DNA of 64,000 bases from Bacteroidota bacterium (GCA_030684395.1 JAUXTT010000008.1:248001-312000); one strand, 5' to 3'; positions 51,680-60,911 are shown, numbered from the stretch's first letter. The notes: a model not told the origin generated them from the letters alone. A program made the numbers and translations.

Positions 51680-52336
51680 TTATTTTGTGTCTTTTTTATT
51701 TAAAAATAATATGTAATAGTCATCTTTTTCAAATGAATCTGTTTTCGTCCATTTTCGATCAAGGTCAATAGAAATTAAATTTGCAGCATTTTCTTTTGCC
51801 ATTTTCTTTAACATTTTAATATCCTGTCGTTTTATGTTATTAATGTTAGATGGATTATGTTTTAGTTTTACTATTGCTTCGCCTAATGTGTCTAAAGTGT
51901 TTTTTGTTTCGATTGAATTCATAGAAATAATTTTAATAGCATTTATTTCACAACTGTTTCTTTTAAAAGCAATATCGGTCAATTCCCCTGTCGTGTCCGC
52001 ATAGTACCATATATTACCATTATAAAACTTAAAGGCACGAGATGTCTCTGCGCCAAGTTCGCTTTTTGATAGGTCTTTAGGGTTTAGTTTTAATATAGAA
52101 TGATTAAAAGTCCAACGTCCCTTTTCACTTGTCTTATGTTGTCTTCCATGATTAATACCAATATACGTTAAACGGTATGATGAATCGCTTTCCAATGCCA
52201 AATTGGTGATACAGCACTCACTACTTCGAAAGCATATTGTGTCCGAATACTTTCCGTTAATACTTATCTGCGCAAAATTCTTACAAGGAAAAGAAATTAA
52301 GACACTTAAAAAAACATATAGAATAATTTGTTTCAT
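51680..52336 (-). CDS. secreted hypothetical protein
   Basis: Product of 218 residues from the ATG at 52336; the longer frame begins with GTG two codons earlier. Signal peptide (MKQIILYVFLSVLISFPCKN and onward). The mature part has paired Cys (CFRSSECCITNLALES) and a lipocalin-like pattern EKGRWTFNHSILKL. Function unknown. The gap 51439-51679 holds nothing I recognise. Confidence 0.55.
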   Translation of the reverse strand: MKQIILYVFLSVLISFPCKNFAQISINGKYSDTICFRSSECCITNLALESDSSYRLTYIGINHGRQHKTSEKGRWTFNHSILKLNPKDLSKSELGAETSRAFKFYNGNIWYYADTTGELTDIAFKRNSCEINAIKIISMNSIETKNTLDTLGEAIVKLKHNPSNINNIKRQDIKMLKKMAKENAANLISIDLDRKWTKTDSFEKDDYYILFLNKKDTK

Positions 52337-52464
52337 TGTCACAATATTATGAGTGTCCGCACTTATTGCCTATAACTTATCGCTAAGCGCATGTTTCAAT
52401 TACAAGCGTTTGTAAGCACTTAAATCGTTTGTTGCATGCGTATTCAAATATACCCATTTCCTCC

Positions 52465-52499
52465 AAAACAAAAAAGCAAGACCTTTCGATCTTGCTTTT
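52465..52499. terminator. hairpin, copy 1 of an exact 35-bp direct repeat
   Basis: Stem aaaagcaaga / tcttgctttt with loop cctttcga. These 35 bases are identical to 53059-53093. The hairpin works as a terminator in both directions. It follows the DUF2442 stop by 18 nt in the minus direction. Confidence 0.85.
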
Positions 52500-52517
52500 C
52501 ATGATTCCTATTAATAA

Positions 52518-52748
52518 CTATTCTGCCATTTTTAATAAGGCATCTACAGATAGATCTTCATCAATCAATGGCCAGTGAATACCATAACCTGAAGGTGAAA
52601 TTTTAAAAAAATTCCTCTGAAAATCATCGGCAGATTTCAATTTAGCTGAAACTTTATCCAAAGAGATTTTTAACTGCTTTCCATCTATCATCAATTGAAT
52701 AAAATTATCGTGAAAAGCAATATCTTGTATTTTGTGAGTTACTATCAT
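52518..52748 (-). CDS. DUF2442 family protein
   Basis: Product of 76 residues from the ATG at 52748, 4 nt after the DUF4160 stop. The longer frame would overlap that gene. Motifs: HDNFIQLMIDGKQLKISLD and FKISPSGYGIHWPLIDEDLSVDALL, typical of DUF2442, a small protein usually found next to DUF4160 in predicted toxin-antitoxin-like pairs. Role unproven. Confidence 0.85.
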   Translation of the reverse strand: MIVTHKIQDIAFHDNFIQLMIDGKQLKISLDKVSAKLKSADDFQRNFFKISPSGYGIHWPLIDEDLSVDALLKMAE

Positions 52749-52752
52749 GGCT

Positions 52753-52999
52753 TTACCTTTTAAAGTGATTATTCCAGGCATCTACTATCAGGTCGAAATG
52801 TTGATATATTATTTTCTTGATTTCTTTGTTTGCAGCAGGCGTTAGGTTAAAACTAAACTCCTCCTTAATTTCAACTTCTTCTATTAAAATCCAAAACTTA
52901 CATTCCATATCTCCTTTTTCAGCATGAACATGTATTGGTTCCGAACCTTCATTTGAATAGAAAAAAAGCCTCCATCCAGATAAATAGTATTGTTGGCAT
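52753..52999 (-). pseudogene. DUF4160 protein, apparent single-base frameshift
   Basis: The canonical DUF4160 start M-P-T-I-L lies at the ATG at 52999, but the family core SGWRLFFYSNEG..EPIHVHAEKGDMECKFW is one frame away. Removing one T from the TTT at 52984-52982 restores MPTILLSGWRLFFYSNEG and a full-length product of 81 residues ending WNNHFKR. In the uncorrected frame the only upstream starts are TTG-type, with a foreign N terminus. It is thus either a frameshift mutation, an assembly error or a slippage site. Confidence 0.75.
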
Positions 53000-53058
53000 A
53001 AATTACAAGTCAAATATAATGATTTTAACGATTTTTTCAATTGGTCATATATGTCCCA

Positions 53059-53093
53059 AAAACAAAAAAGCAAGACCTTTCGATCTTGCTTTT
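53059..53093. terminator. hairpin, copy 2 of the 35-bp direct repeat, downstream of ftsH
   Basis: Identical in 35 of 35 bases to 52465-52499. It follows the ftsH stop by about 20 nt and terminates ftsH. The DUF4160-DUF2442 pair sits exactly between the two copies. Confidence 0.88.
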
Positions 53094-53113
53094 TATATTT
53101 CAGTTTTTATTTC

Positions 53114-55273
53114 TTAATCAATCGGCTTAGGTTGCGTTTTGATTGTTGTTGTTGTATCTGTAGTGTCGGTGCTAACTGTTGCATCTGTTGGTGGTACAAT
53201 AATGTTATTATCCGTATCATTTGTATTTTCAACCAAAAGTTCTTCCTTATCAAAAGGACGTTTACCAAAAATTACTTCTAAGTCGTCTCTAAAAATAACT
53301 TCCTTCTCTAACAATTGTTCAGCTAGTTTGGTCAGTTTATCTTTGTTGTTCATCAAAATTTCTTTGGTTCTGAAGTAAGCTTCATCAATCATTTTCTTTA
53401 CTTCAAAATCAATCACCTCTGCCTGATGCTCGCTATATGGTTTACCAAATGAGTATTCTGATTGCCCGGTAGAATCGTAATAACTTACGTTTCCAACCTG
53501 ATCATTCAATCCATAATAAACAATACTTGCATAAGCTTGTTTAGTAATTTTTTCCAGATCACTTAATGCACCTGTAGATACTTTACCGAAAATAATTTCT
53601 TCGGCCGCTCTTCCACCTAATGCAGCACACATTTCATCCATGATTTGTTCGCGTGTTGTGATCTGACGCTCATCAGGTAAATACCATGCAGCACCTAAAG
53701 AACGTCCACGAGGAACAATAGTTACTTTAACCAATGGAGAAGCATGTTCTACTAACCAACTAACTGTAGCGTGTCCTGATTCGTGGAAAGCTATCACACG
53801 TTTTTCGTGTGGAGTAATGATTTTGTTTTTCTTTTCTAAACCTCCGATGATACGATCAACTGCATCCAGAAAGTCTTGTTTCTCAATAAACTTCTTATCC
53901 TTACGTGCTGCGATCAATGCTGCTTCGTTACAAATGTTAGCAATATCAGCTCCACTGAATCCCGGAGTTTGTTTAGCTAAGAAATCGATATCAATGTTCT
54001 GCTCTAATTTCAATGGTTTTAAATGCACTAAGAAAATTTCTTTACGCTCATTTACATCCGGAAGATCAACAAAGATCTGTCTGTCGAAACGACCCGGACG
54101 AAGCAATGCTTTATCCAAAATATCAGCACGGTTGGTTGCAGCTAAGATGATCACACCGCTGTTAGTACCAAAACCATCCATCTCCGTTAACAACTGGTTC
54201 AAAGTATTTTCACGTTCATCGTTTGCACCCTGAGCAGGATTTTTACCTCTTGCTCTACCGATAGCATCGATCTCATCAATAAATACAATACAAGGAGCTT
54301 TTTCTTTTGCCTGACGGAACAAGTCACGTACGCGTGATGCACCTACTCCAACAAACATCTCCACAAAATCAGATCCTGATAAAGAGAAGAAAGGAACTTT
54401 AGCTTCCCCTGCAACCGCTTTAGCGATCAAGGTTTTACCGGTACCCGGAGGTCCGATTAACAATGCACCTTTTGGAATTTTTGCTCCTAGGTCGGTATAT
54501 TTCTTCGGGCTCTTTAAGAAATCAACTATCTCTTTGATCTCCACTTTTGCGCCTTCTAAGCCTGCAACATCATTAAATGTAATTTGAACATTGGTGTCTT
54601 TATCAAACAACACAGCTTTCGAACGGCCTATATTGAAGATCTGTCCTCCTCCTCCACCGCCGCCCATACGGCGCATGATTACGATCCAAATAACAATCAT
54701 CAAACCAATAGGAATGATCCAACTGAATAGATGGTCACCCCAATCGGTACGCTTTTCAGCCAATGGCCAAACTTTTAAATTTTCAGGAATGTTCTTTTGG
54801 TCTTCTTTTATCTGGCCCATAAAAAAATCCTGACTTGCAAAAACCAAGTGGTAATGCGGTCCCGGATGTTCATTAGGAAACAATTGTTTGCTGCCTGCAT
54901 CTACAATTTTAGATAAACTATCCTTTTTGATATAGATCTCAGCAAACTCTTCGTTAATGATCTTTATGGTACTGACCCATCCTTTGGAAAGCATTTGATC
55001 GAATTGCGATTGCGTTAAAGCGCTTGTACGCGCATTACCAAAACCACCTCCAAACATGGTAAATGCCAATAACCCAACAACTACAATGGCATAGATCCAA
55101 TAAAAGTTGAATGAATTTTTAGGTCCTCCGCCGCTGCCAAGAGGCCCAGGTCCTTTTTTTTGAGAGAAACGTTCGCGCATCTTTTCGAACTGCTGCTTAC
55201 GCTCATCTTGATTATTTTGATCATTCGGTTGATCAGTATTCTTCTCTTCCGAATTTTTTTTCTCCTCGCTCAT
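53114..55273 (-). CDS. ftsH: ATP-dependent zinc metalloprotease FtsH
   Basis: Product of 719 residues: two transmembrane segments (about 54-75 and 165-185) flanking a periplasmic domain, an AAA+ domain with Walker [17 protein letters not shown], Walker [12 protein letters not shown], and [11 protein letters not shown], then a zinc protease with HESGH ([12 protein letters not shown]). The C-terminal tail is Thr/Asp rich. It degrades membrane and regulatory proteins. Normal length for Bacteroidota. A 219-bp spacer separates it from rsfS. Confidence 0.97.
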   Translation of the reverse strand: MSEEKKNSEEKNTDQPNDQNNQDERKQQFEKMRERFSQKKGPGPLGSGGGPKNSFNFYWIYAIVVVGLLAFTMFGGGFGNARTSALTQSQFDQMLSKGWVSTIKIINEEFAEIYIKKDSLSKIVDAGSKQLFPNEHPGPHYHLVFASQDFFMGQIKEDQKNIPENLKVWPLAEKRTDWGDHLFSWIIPIGLMIVIWIVIMRRMGGGGGGGQIFNIGRSKAVLFDKDTNVQITFNDVAGLEGAKVEIKEIVDFLKSPKKYTDLGAKIPKGALLIGPPGTGKTLIAKAVAGEAKVPFFSLSGSDFVEMFVGVGASRVRDLFRQAKEKAPCIVFIDEIDAIGRARGKNPAQGANDERENTLNQLLTEMDGFGTNSGVIILAATNRADILDKALLRPGRFDRQIFVDLPDVNERKEIFLVHLKPLKLEQNIDIDFLAKQTPGFSGADIANICNEAALIAARKDKKFIEKQDFLDAVDRIIGGLEKKNKIITPHEKRVIAFHESGHATVSWLVEHASPLVKVTIVPRGRSLGAAWYLPDERQITTREQIMDEMCAALGGRAAEEIIFGKVSTGALSDLEKITKQAYASIVYYGLNDQVGNVSYYDSTGQSEYSFGKPYSEHQAEVIDFEVKKMIDEAYFRTKEILMNNKDKLTKLAEQLLEKEVIFRDDLEVIFGKRPFDKEELLVENTNDTDNNIIVPPTDATVSTDTTDTTTTIKTQPKPID

Positions 55274-55285
55274 TTTGCTATTTAT

Positions 55286-55490
55286 TATTTCGGGTTTCAG
55301 GTTTCTTGTTTGAATTACTCTCTTTAAGATTGTAAAACTCCAATTTGAAAATCAAAACCTCATACTTGTAAATTTAATTTATTTTCGGTTTCTTGTTCCC
55401 CGTTTCCAGTTGTTTCATAATTACAATTCGAAGATAAATCTAGATGAAACCTCTAGACCGAAACCAGAAACTTGCAATCTCTAACTTGTA
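55286..55490. repeat. gaaac-rich intergenic region between ftsH and rsfS
   Basis: The minus strand repeats units such as gaaacc, gaaacggggaacaagaaacc and gaaacctgaaaccc, with an internal tctaga/tctaga hairpin near 55440-55460. Such degenerate 'gaaacc' runs recur in Bacteroidota intergenic DNA. No open frame of note. Confidence 0.4.
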
Positions 55491-55492
55491 CC

Positions 55493-56266
55493 TTAATCAA
55501 TAGTTGTAACCTCAGCATCTGCCCACAAAGCTTCGATATTGTAAAAATCACGGATCTCTTTTTGGAAAACGTGAACAACAATATTGATGTAATCAACCAG
55601 TATCCACTCACCTACCTGATGACCTTCGCTGTGGTATGGTTTTTCACCTGTTTTTTTCTGAACAACATCTTCTACTGAATCGGCAATAGCATCAACGTGT
55701 GTTCTTGATTCGGCATCTGCTATCACAAAATAATCGGTAACCGGATTAGTTAAACCTGTAAGGTCCATCACGGTAATATTTTTTGCTTTTTTCTCCTGTA
55801 AACCATCAATGATGGCATCCAGTAAAGCATTGTTTTGATTTTTGCTTCTGCTGATTGTTGGTTTTTTACCTGATTTTCCCGCAGCTTTACCTTCAACACG
55901 GGTAAATTTAGGAGCAGAGTTCACAATGTTATTTGCTTCTCTTTCCGCCAGCTGTCTTTCAGTAAGAACTTTTTTAGGAGCTTTACCTGCAGCCTTTTTA
56001 GCAACTGCTCTCTTTCCTTTGTTGGAAGGAGCTTTACGCCCTAAACCTGCTTCAGCCTTTTTTGGCGCTGCTTTTTTAGGTGCTGCTGCTTTTGCTACTT
56101 TGGTAGCTGAGCCTGTTGAAGCTACCTTTTTAGGTGCTGCTTCTTTCTTGCCAACCGAAGTTGACGATGCGGGTTTTGCAGCTACTTTTTTAGCTGCTAC
56201 TTTCTTCGGTGCTGCTTTTTTTACTGCAGCCTTTTTAGGTGCTGCTTTTTTGATGATCTTTGCCAT
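55493..56266 (-). CDS. rsfS: ribosome silencing factor RsfS with histone-H1-like N-terminal extension
   Basis: Product of 257 residues. The RsfS/Iojap domain is about 143-257 (ALLDAIIDGLQEKKAKNITV, TDYFVIADAESRTHVDAIAD, EGHQVGEWILVDYINIVVHVF). Ahead of it is about 140 residues of Lys/Ala/Pro repeats (KKAAPKKAAVKKAAPKKVAA type), like bacterial H1/Hc1-like DNA-binding tails. Normal RsfS is about 105-125 residues. RsfS binds ribosomal protein L14 and blocks subunit joining in starvation. Divergent from birA and upstream of ftsH, a neighbourhood typical of the phylum. Confidence 0.92.
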   Translation of the reverse strand: MAKIIKKAAPKKAAVKKAAPKKVAAKKVAAKPASSTSVGKKEAAPKKVASTGSATKVAKAAAPKKAAPKKAEAGLGRKAPSNKGKRAVAKKAAGKAPKKVLTERQLAEREANNIVNSAPKFTRVEGKAAGKSGKKPTISRSKNQNNALLDAIIDGLQEKKAKNITVMDLTGLTNPVTDYFVIADAESRTHVDAIADSVEDVVQKKTGEKPYHSEGHQVGEWILVDYINIVVHVFQKEIRDFYNIEALWADAEVTTID

Positions 56267-56370
56267 ATATGTGTGAAGCGATTGTCGCTTAAATAAACCT
56301 TAAATTAAGGCATTTTTATTGGTTTGTACAAAAATAATTAATTCTTTTGTTGTTCGGTTATCTAAATTAA

Positions 56371-57138
56371 ATGGAGACTCTTTTCGTAGGAAATAATATC
56401 GTTCACTTAACTGAGGTTGACTCGACCAATAGCTATGCCAAGGCCCTGTTAAAAGACGTTAAACTACCTGAAGGCACAGTAATAAGCACCGATAATCAAA
56501 CCAAAGGAAAAGGTCAGAGAGGGAATATATGGGCTACTGAACCCGCTGCAAACATTACCTGTTCGGTAATCCTGTATCCTAAATTTTTAAGCGCTTCCGA
56601 TCACTTTTTTTTAAGCAAAGTAATTTCTTTAGCTGTACATGCTACTTTGGCAGAGCTTTTGGATTCGGGCAATTATGACATAAAAATCAAATGGCCAAAT
56701 GACATTTTGGTGAATAATAAGAAGATCTGCGGAACATTGATTGAAAATGCATTCAGACACGAGAAGCTTCAGGAATCAATTATTGGTATTGGATTAAACG
56801 TAAATCAAGAAGATTTTGGAGAATTATCGGACAAGGCAACATCTCTGAAACTATTGTGTAACAAAGGATTTGACAAAGCAGTTGTTTTAAAAAGATTACT
56901 GAAACATATTGAAGTACAGTATCTGCAATTGAAACAAGCAAAAGAAGCAAGCATCCATGAAAATTACCTGAAACATCTTTTATTATTCGGTAAGACTTCA
57001 ACATTTAAAGACCTGAAAAACGATGGGGAATTTAAAGGAAAAATCGTTGATGTGCTTCCAAACGGGCTCCTGATAATTGAAACAAGTAAAAAAGAGAGAA
57101 GGAAATTTGATATGAAGGAAATCGGCTTCGGTTACTGA
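56371..57138 (+). CDS. birA: biotin-[acetyl-CoA-carboxylase] ligase
   Basis: Product of 255 residues, lacking the N-terminal HTH, so it is ligase only (group I). Motifs: STDNQTKGKGQRGNIWATEP (adenylate-binding loop), IKWPNDILVNNKKICGTLIE and IIGIGLNVNQ. It attaches biotin to carboxylase carrier domains. Divergent from rsfS. Confidence 0.95.
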   Translation: METLFVGNNIVHLTEVDSTNSYAKALLKDVKLPEGTVISTDNQTKGKGQRGNIWATEPAANITCSVILYPKFLSASDHFFLSKVISLAVHATLAELLDSGNYDIKIKWPNDILVNNKKICGTLIENAFRHEKLQESIIGIGLNVNQEDFGELSDKATSLKLLCNKGFDKAVVLKRLLKHIEVQYLQLKQAKEASIHENYLKHLLLFGKTSTFKDLKNDGEFKGKIVDVLPNGLLIIETSKKERRKFDMKEIGFGY

Positions 57139-57166
57139 TTTTACAGATTCAAATACGCAAAATGTT

Positions 57167-57230
57167 TCCCGCAGATATCGCTGATCCACGCAGATGCATT
57201 TTTCTGCGTTAATCTGTGAAATCTGCGGGA
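57167..57230. repeat. nested hairpin of the cgcagat repeat family
   Basis: tcccgcagat (57167-57176) pairs with atctgcggga (57221-57230); inside, cgcagat (57189-57195) and a second tctgcg (57203-57208) pair. The same words form the element at 3308-3422. It lies between birA and guaA, and may act as an mRNA 3' end. Confidence 0.6.
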
Positions 57231-57261
57231 CAAAAACTGTATCTAAACTTCGAATAATTTC

Positions 57262-57269
57262 TATCTTTG
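57262..57269 (+). promoter_or_regulatory. -7 promoter element of guaA
   Basis: tatctttg, exact TAnnTTTG. Its last G is 4 nt before the ATG at 57273 and 16 nt before the ATG at 57285. No clear -33 TTTG 19-20 nt upstream. The position suggests a leaderless transcript or use of the second ATG. Confidence 0.5.
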
Positions 57270-57272
57270 CGC

Positions 57273-58805
57273 ATGCAAAACGAAATGATCCTGATCCTTG
57301 ACTTTGGATCGCAATACACACAGCTGATTGCGCGTAGAGTAAGAGAACTGAACGAATATTGTGAGATTCATCCTTACAACAAAATTCCCGAAATAACATC
57401 GAATATTAAAGGTGTTATTCTTTCAGGAAGCCCGCATTCGGTAAGAGAAGAGAATCCACCAAAACCGGATCTTTCTATGATCAAAGGGAAAATTCCTTTA
57501 TTGGGTGTTTGCTACGGAGCTCAATACCTTTCTCACTTTTTTGGTGGCGAAGTAGGAAGATCTTCTTCCAGAGAATACGGACGTGCCAACCTGAATTTTG
57601 TAAATAAACAGAACCCTTTATTTAAAACCATTTCCGACAATTCACAAGTTTGGATGAGTCACGCCGATACTATTTTAAGTGTTCCTGATACTTATGAAAT
57701 TGTTGCAAGTACTCATGATGTAAAAGTTGCAGGTTACCAGATCAAAGGCGAAGAAACATACGGAATTCAATTCCATCCGGAAGTATTTCACTCAACCGAA
57801 GGGTCGCAATTACTGAAAAATTTCGTTTACGATATTTGTGGGTGCAAAGGAACCTGGACTTCTGAATCATTTATAGAGACTACGGTTTCTGATCTAAAAA
57901 AACAATTGGGTGATGACAAAGTTGTTTTAGGTTTATCTGGCGGAGTTGATTCGAGTGTTGCAGCAGTATTATTAAACAAAGCAATTGGTAAAAATCTGTA
58001 TTGTGTTTTTGTTGACAATGGCTTGTTACGTAAAGATGAGTTTGAAAATGTATTGGCATCCTACAAACACATGGGTTTAAATGTGATTGGTGTGAATGCT
58101 AAAAAACAATTTTACGATGCGCTTGCCGGAATAAGTGACCCGGAGAAAAAACGTAAGGCAATCGGCAAAGTTTTTATTGATGTATTCGATCAGGAATCAC
58201 ATAAAATTGAAGATGTAAAGTGGTTAGGACAAGGAACTATTTATCCTGACATCATTGAAAGCATTTCTGTGAAAGGGCCTTCAGCTACTATTAAATCACA
58301 TCATAACGTTGGCGGTTTACCTGACTATATGAAATTAAAAGTTGTTGAGCCTCTTAAATCATTATTTAAAGATGAAGTAAGAAGAGTTGGAAGAGCTTTA
58401 CATATGGATGAAGCATTGATAGGCAGACATCCATTCCCGGGCCCGGGGTTAGCAATTCGTATATTGGGAGATATAACTGAAGATAAAGTAAAATTACTTC
58501 AGGAAGTAGATCATATCTTTATCAGCGGATTAAAATCGGCAGAATTGTATGATACAGTTTGGCAAGCGGGAGCAATTTTCCTTCCTGTTCAATCCGTTGG
58601 TGTAATGGGCGATGAACGTACTTATGAAAACGCTGTTGCATTAAGAGCTGTAAGTTCAACAGATGGTATGACGGCAGACTGGTGTCATTTACCTTATGAG
58701 TTCCTGGCAAAAGTATCTAACGATATTATCAATAAAGTAAAAGGTGTTAACAGGGTTGTTTATGATATCAGCTCTAAACCACCTGCTACTATTGAGTGGG
58801 AATAG
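57273..58805 (+). CDS. guaA: GMP synthase (glutamine-hydrolysing)
   Basis: Product of 510 residues, normal length. I use the ATG at 57273 ([20 protein letters not shown]); ATG at 57285 is an alternative. GATase class [16 protein letters not shown] (nucleophile Cys), [12 protein letters not shown]-PPase: [16 protein letters not shown] (PP-loop), and the C-terminal dimerisation domain with [16 protein letters not shown] and [13 protein letters not shown]. Converts XMP to GMP. Confidence 0.97.
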   Translation: MQNEMILILDFGSQYTQLIARRVRELNEYCEIHPYNKIPEITSNIKGVILSGSPHSVREENPPKPDLSMIKGKIPLLGVCYGAQYLSHFFGGEVGRSSSREYGRANLNFVNKQNPLFKTISDNSQVWMSHADTILSVPDTYEIVASTHDVKVAGYQIKGEETYGIQFHPEVFHSTEGSQLLKNFVYDICGCKGTWTSESFIETTVSDLKKQLGDDKVVLGLSGGVDSSVAAVLLNKAIGKNLYCVFVDNGLLRKDEFENVLASYKHMGLNVIGVNAKKQFYDALAGISDPEKKRKAIGKVFIDVFDQESHKIEDVKWLGQGTIYPDIIESISVKGPSATIKSHHNVGGLPDYMKLKVVEPLKSLFKDEVRRVGRALHMDEALIGRHPFPGPGLAIRILGDITEDKVKLLQEVDHIFISGLKSAELYDTVWQAGAIFLPVQSVGVMGDERTYENAVALRAVSSTDGMTADWCHLPYEFLAKVSNDIINKVKGVNRVVYDISSKPPATIEWE

Positions 58806-58931
58806 CTTCGACTTCGCTCAGCCACCTTTTAATTTCGTTAAGGAAAGATGTTCAGGTGGTTGAGCGGAGCCGACCTCAGCTTTTGATTTCGTTGTAAGTT
58901 GTTCAGGTGACTGAGCGGAGCCGAAGTCACC
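58806..58931. repeat. dispersed repeat array (three copies of the cttcgctcagcc element)
   Basis: Copies: cttcgacttcgctcagccac (58808-58827), ggtggttgagcggagccgac (58855-58874) and gtgactgagcggagccgaag (58906-58925). The first is inverted relative to the others, giving a gctcagccacct / aggtggttgagc hairpin. Located between guaA and the TSUP gene; the third copy is inside the falsely extended frame of that gene. Confidence 0.65.
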
Positions 58932-58942
58932 AAATTGAAAAC

Positions 58943-59743
58943 ATGAACCTCGAGCAACTCATAACAGATATCGGATATGCAAAATTATTGCTGATTCTTA
59001 TCCTGAATTTTGTTGCCGGATTTATTGACTCTGTTGTTGGCGGTGGTGGTTTAATTACAATACCTGCATTACTGATCAATTTACCTAAAACTCCCATTGC
59101 TACTATATTTGGAACAAATAAAATCGCTGCTTTATCAGGAACAAGTGTTGCTGCTTTTCAATATGCCAAACGGATAAAATTTGATTATAAATTACTTTTA
59201 GCTGTAGTTTTTTTCGCATCGGTCTCTTCATTTGTAGGTGCAAAGCTTGTCTCCTATATTAATGTAAATACATTCAAACCTATCATTTTAGTGATCCTTA
59301 TTTTGATAACGATCTATACGCTTATTAAAAAAGATCTCGGCTCGGTACAAACTAAATCTCTTGAACTAAGAAAAAAAATATTGTATGGTTCACTCATAGG
59401 TTTACTTGTAGGTTTTTATGATGGTTTCTTTGGTCCGGGAACAGGAAGTTTTTTAATACTGGGTTTTGTTCTCATACTCGGATTTGAATTCGTACAGGCA
59501 TCAGCCTACGCCAAAGTAATTAATTGTTTCACTAATATTTCTGCTCTTGTTGTATTTATCCGGCAGGGTAATGTTATTTGGGGCTTAGCTATTTTAATGG
59601 CTGCCTTTAATATTTTAGGAAACATAGTTGGGACACGTATAGCATTTAAAAAAGGAAACAAATTTGTAAGAATTGTTTTTTTGATCATTGTTACGTTGAT
59701 GATTATAAGATATAGTAACGATGTTTTCTTTTCTGCTGGTTAA
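58943..59743 (+). CDS. TSUP (TauE/SafE) family sulfite/anion exporter-type membrane protein
   Basis: Product of 266 residues from the ATG at 58943; the longer frame begins in a dispersed repeat. About eight transmembrane helices, with the TSUP motifs GFIDSVVGGGGLITIPAL, IFGTNKIAALSGTS in the first half and GFYDGFFGPGTGSFLIL, ASAYAKVINCFTNISAL in the second. Substrates in the family include sulfite, sulfoacetate and other small organic anions. Substrate here unknown. Confidence 0.88.
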   Translation: MNLEQLITDIGYAKLLLILILNFVAGFIDSVVGGGGLITIPALLINLPKTPIATIFGTNKIAALSGTSVAAFQYAKRIKFDYKLLLAVVFFASVSSFVGAKLVSYINVNTFKPIILVILILITIYTLIKKDLGSVQTKSLELRKKILYGSLIGLLVGFYDGFFGPGTGSFLILGFVLILGFEFVQASAYAKVINCFTNISALVVFIRQGNVIWGLAILMAAFNILGNIVGTRIAFKKGNKFVRIVFLIIVTLMIIRYSNDVFFSAG

Positions 59744-59761
59744 TTCAAATATCGAAACTAA

Positions 59762-59824
59762 CGTAATGTCAGGTCGCGAACATTCGGAGAGTAGTGCATC
59801 TAAGTCTCGACTTCGCTCGACCTG
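59762..59824. repeat. degenerate copy of the cttcgctc repeat
   Basis: gtcaggtcgcgaacattcgg (59768-59787) and tcgacttcgctcgacctgaa (59807-59826) share the aggtcg / cgacct arms and the cttcgctc core of 58806-58931. It lies between convergent genes and can form a hairpin. Confidence 0.5.
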
Positions 59825-59867
59825 AAATTGCGGGAAAAAATTGTAAATGTTTCCTTTTCAAAAAATA

Positions 59868-60911
59868 TCAATTAGGATCTTTGAAACGATCATCGTTAAT
59901 GAAAGTATAATCCGTTAGTGTGAGCAGAAATGCTTTCAGATCTGCTTTATCCTGGGCAGAGAGCGAAATTCCACCTGATAAGTTTGGGTCTAGTGTTCCG
60001 TTATCTACTATTCCTGAGGCATAATGTTCTATTACCTGATCTAAGTTACTGAACCGACCATCATGCATGTAAGGTGTTGTAAGTGCTATGTTTCTGAGGC
60101 TTGGCGTTTTAAATTTATACTTATCCAATGGATCACCTGTGATATGTGCTCTTCCTGAATCCTGAATGGTAGGATCAATACTTAGTCCGTTGTTCTTAAA
60201 TTCAAAATTGGTAAACAAAGGTTCGCGGTGACATGAATTACATTTTTGCTGAAACAATAAATAACCGTTTTGTTCCTGAGATGAAAACGATACGTCTTGT
60301 TCACCACGCTTGTATTGATCGTATTTACTGTTATATGAATAAAGCATTCCCTGAAACTGGGCAATCGCTTTTAATATGCGCTGGGTATTGATTAGGTCAT
60401 CCCCAAAAGCAAGGGTAAATAATTGCTTGTATTTATTACTTGCCTGAAGCTTTGTTATTGCGTTATTAATATCCTCATGCATTTCAATTGGATTGGCAAT
60501 TGGCCCTAAAGGTTGATTTTCGATGTGGAGAATTCCTCCGTCCCACATAAAACTGGTATTCCAGTTCATATTAAATAGCGCCGGGGCATTCCTCTTTCCC
60601 AACGAACCATCTACTCCATGACTAAACCGATGTTCCGCGTTTGCAAAAGCCACAAATCCCTGATGACAAGAACCACAGGAAATACTATTGTCTTTGGAAA
60701 ACATTTCTTCATAAAACAATTCTCTTCCTAAAATAAATTTATCCTGAGAAAGCTGATTGTCCTGAAAAGTATAAACAGGTTGAGGCCAGCCTTCGGGAAT
60801 TATTTCACGAATATCATTGGAAGGTAAAATCGGTTTTATTTTAGGATCAACGCTGCAAGAAATGAATTGACAGCAGATCACAACAACTATACTATAAAAA
60901 AGTAATCTCAT
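59868..60911 (-). CDS. MbnH/MauG-like dihaem cytochrome c peroxidase lipoprotein
   Basis: Product of 347 residues. Lipobox VICCQFISCSVD. Two haem c sites: ISCGSCHQGFVAF (about residue 76-82) and CNSCHREPLFTN. It also contains RNAPALFNMNW, PIANPIEMHED, TPSLRNIALTTPYMHDGRF and ASGIVDNGT, all typical of the CcpA/MauG/MbnH family. Translation is coupled to the MbnP-like gene (TAATG overlap). In the known MbnP/MbnH pair, MbnH oxidises a Trp of MbnP to kynurenine. Same role inferred here. Confidence 0.9.
   Translation of the reverse strand: MRLLFYSIVVVICCQFISCSVDPKIKPILPSNDIREIIPEGWPQPVYTFQDNQLSQDKFILGRELFYEEMFSKDNSISCGSCHQGFVAFANAEHRFSHGVDGSLGKRNAPALFNMNWNTSFMWDGGILHIENQPLGPIANPIEMHEDINNAITKLQASNKYKQLFTLAFGDDLINTQRILKAIAQFQGMLYSYNSKYDQYKRGEQDVSFSSQEQNGYLLFQQKCNSCHREPLFTNFEFKNNGLSIDPTIQDSGRAHITGDPLDKYKFKTPSLRNIALTTPYMHDGRFSNLDQVIEHYASGIVDNGTLDPNLSGGISLSAQDKADLKAFLLTLTDYTFINDDRFKDPN

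Noticed and set aside
53003-53073. TTG-started N terminus of DUF4160 (unshifted frame)
   Set aside because: Runs into the 35-bp hairpin and has no similarity to the family; the ATG at 52999 in the shifted frame gives the canonical MPTIL start.
53817-54233. 138-codon plus-strand frame inside ftsH
   Set aside because: Antisense to the AAA+ and protease domains of ftsH; no coding motif and no start context.
55842-56276. 144-codon plus-strand frame opposite the rsfS extension
   Set aside because: Mirror of the Lys/Ala repeats (gives Phe/Leu/Ala-rich text); a by-product of the repetitive minus-strand gene.
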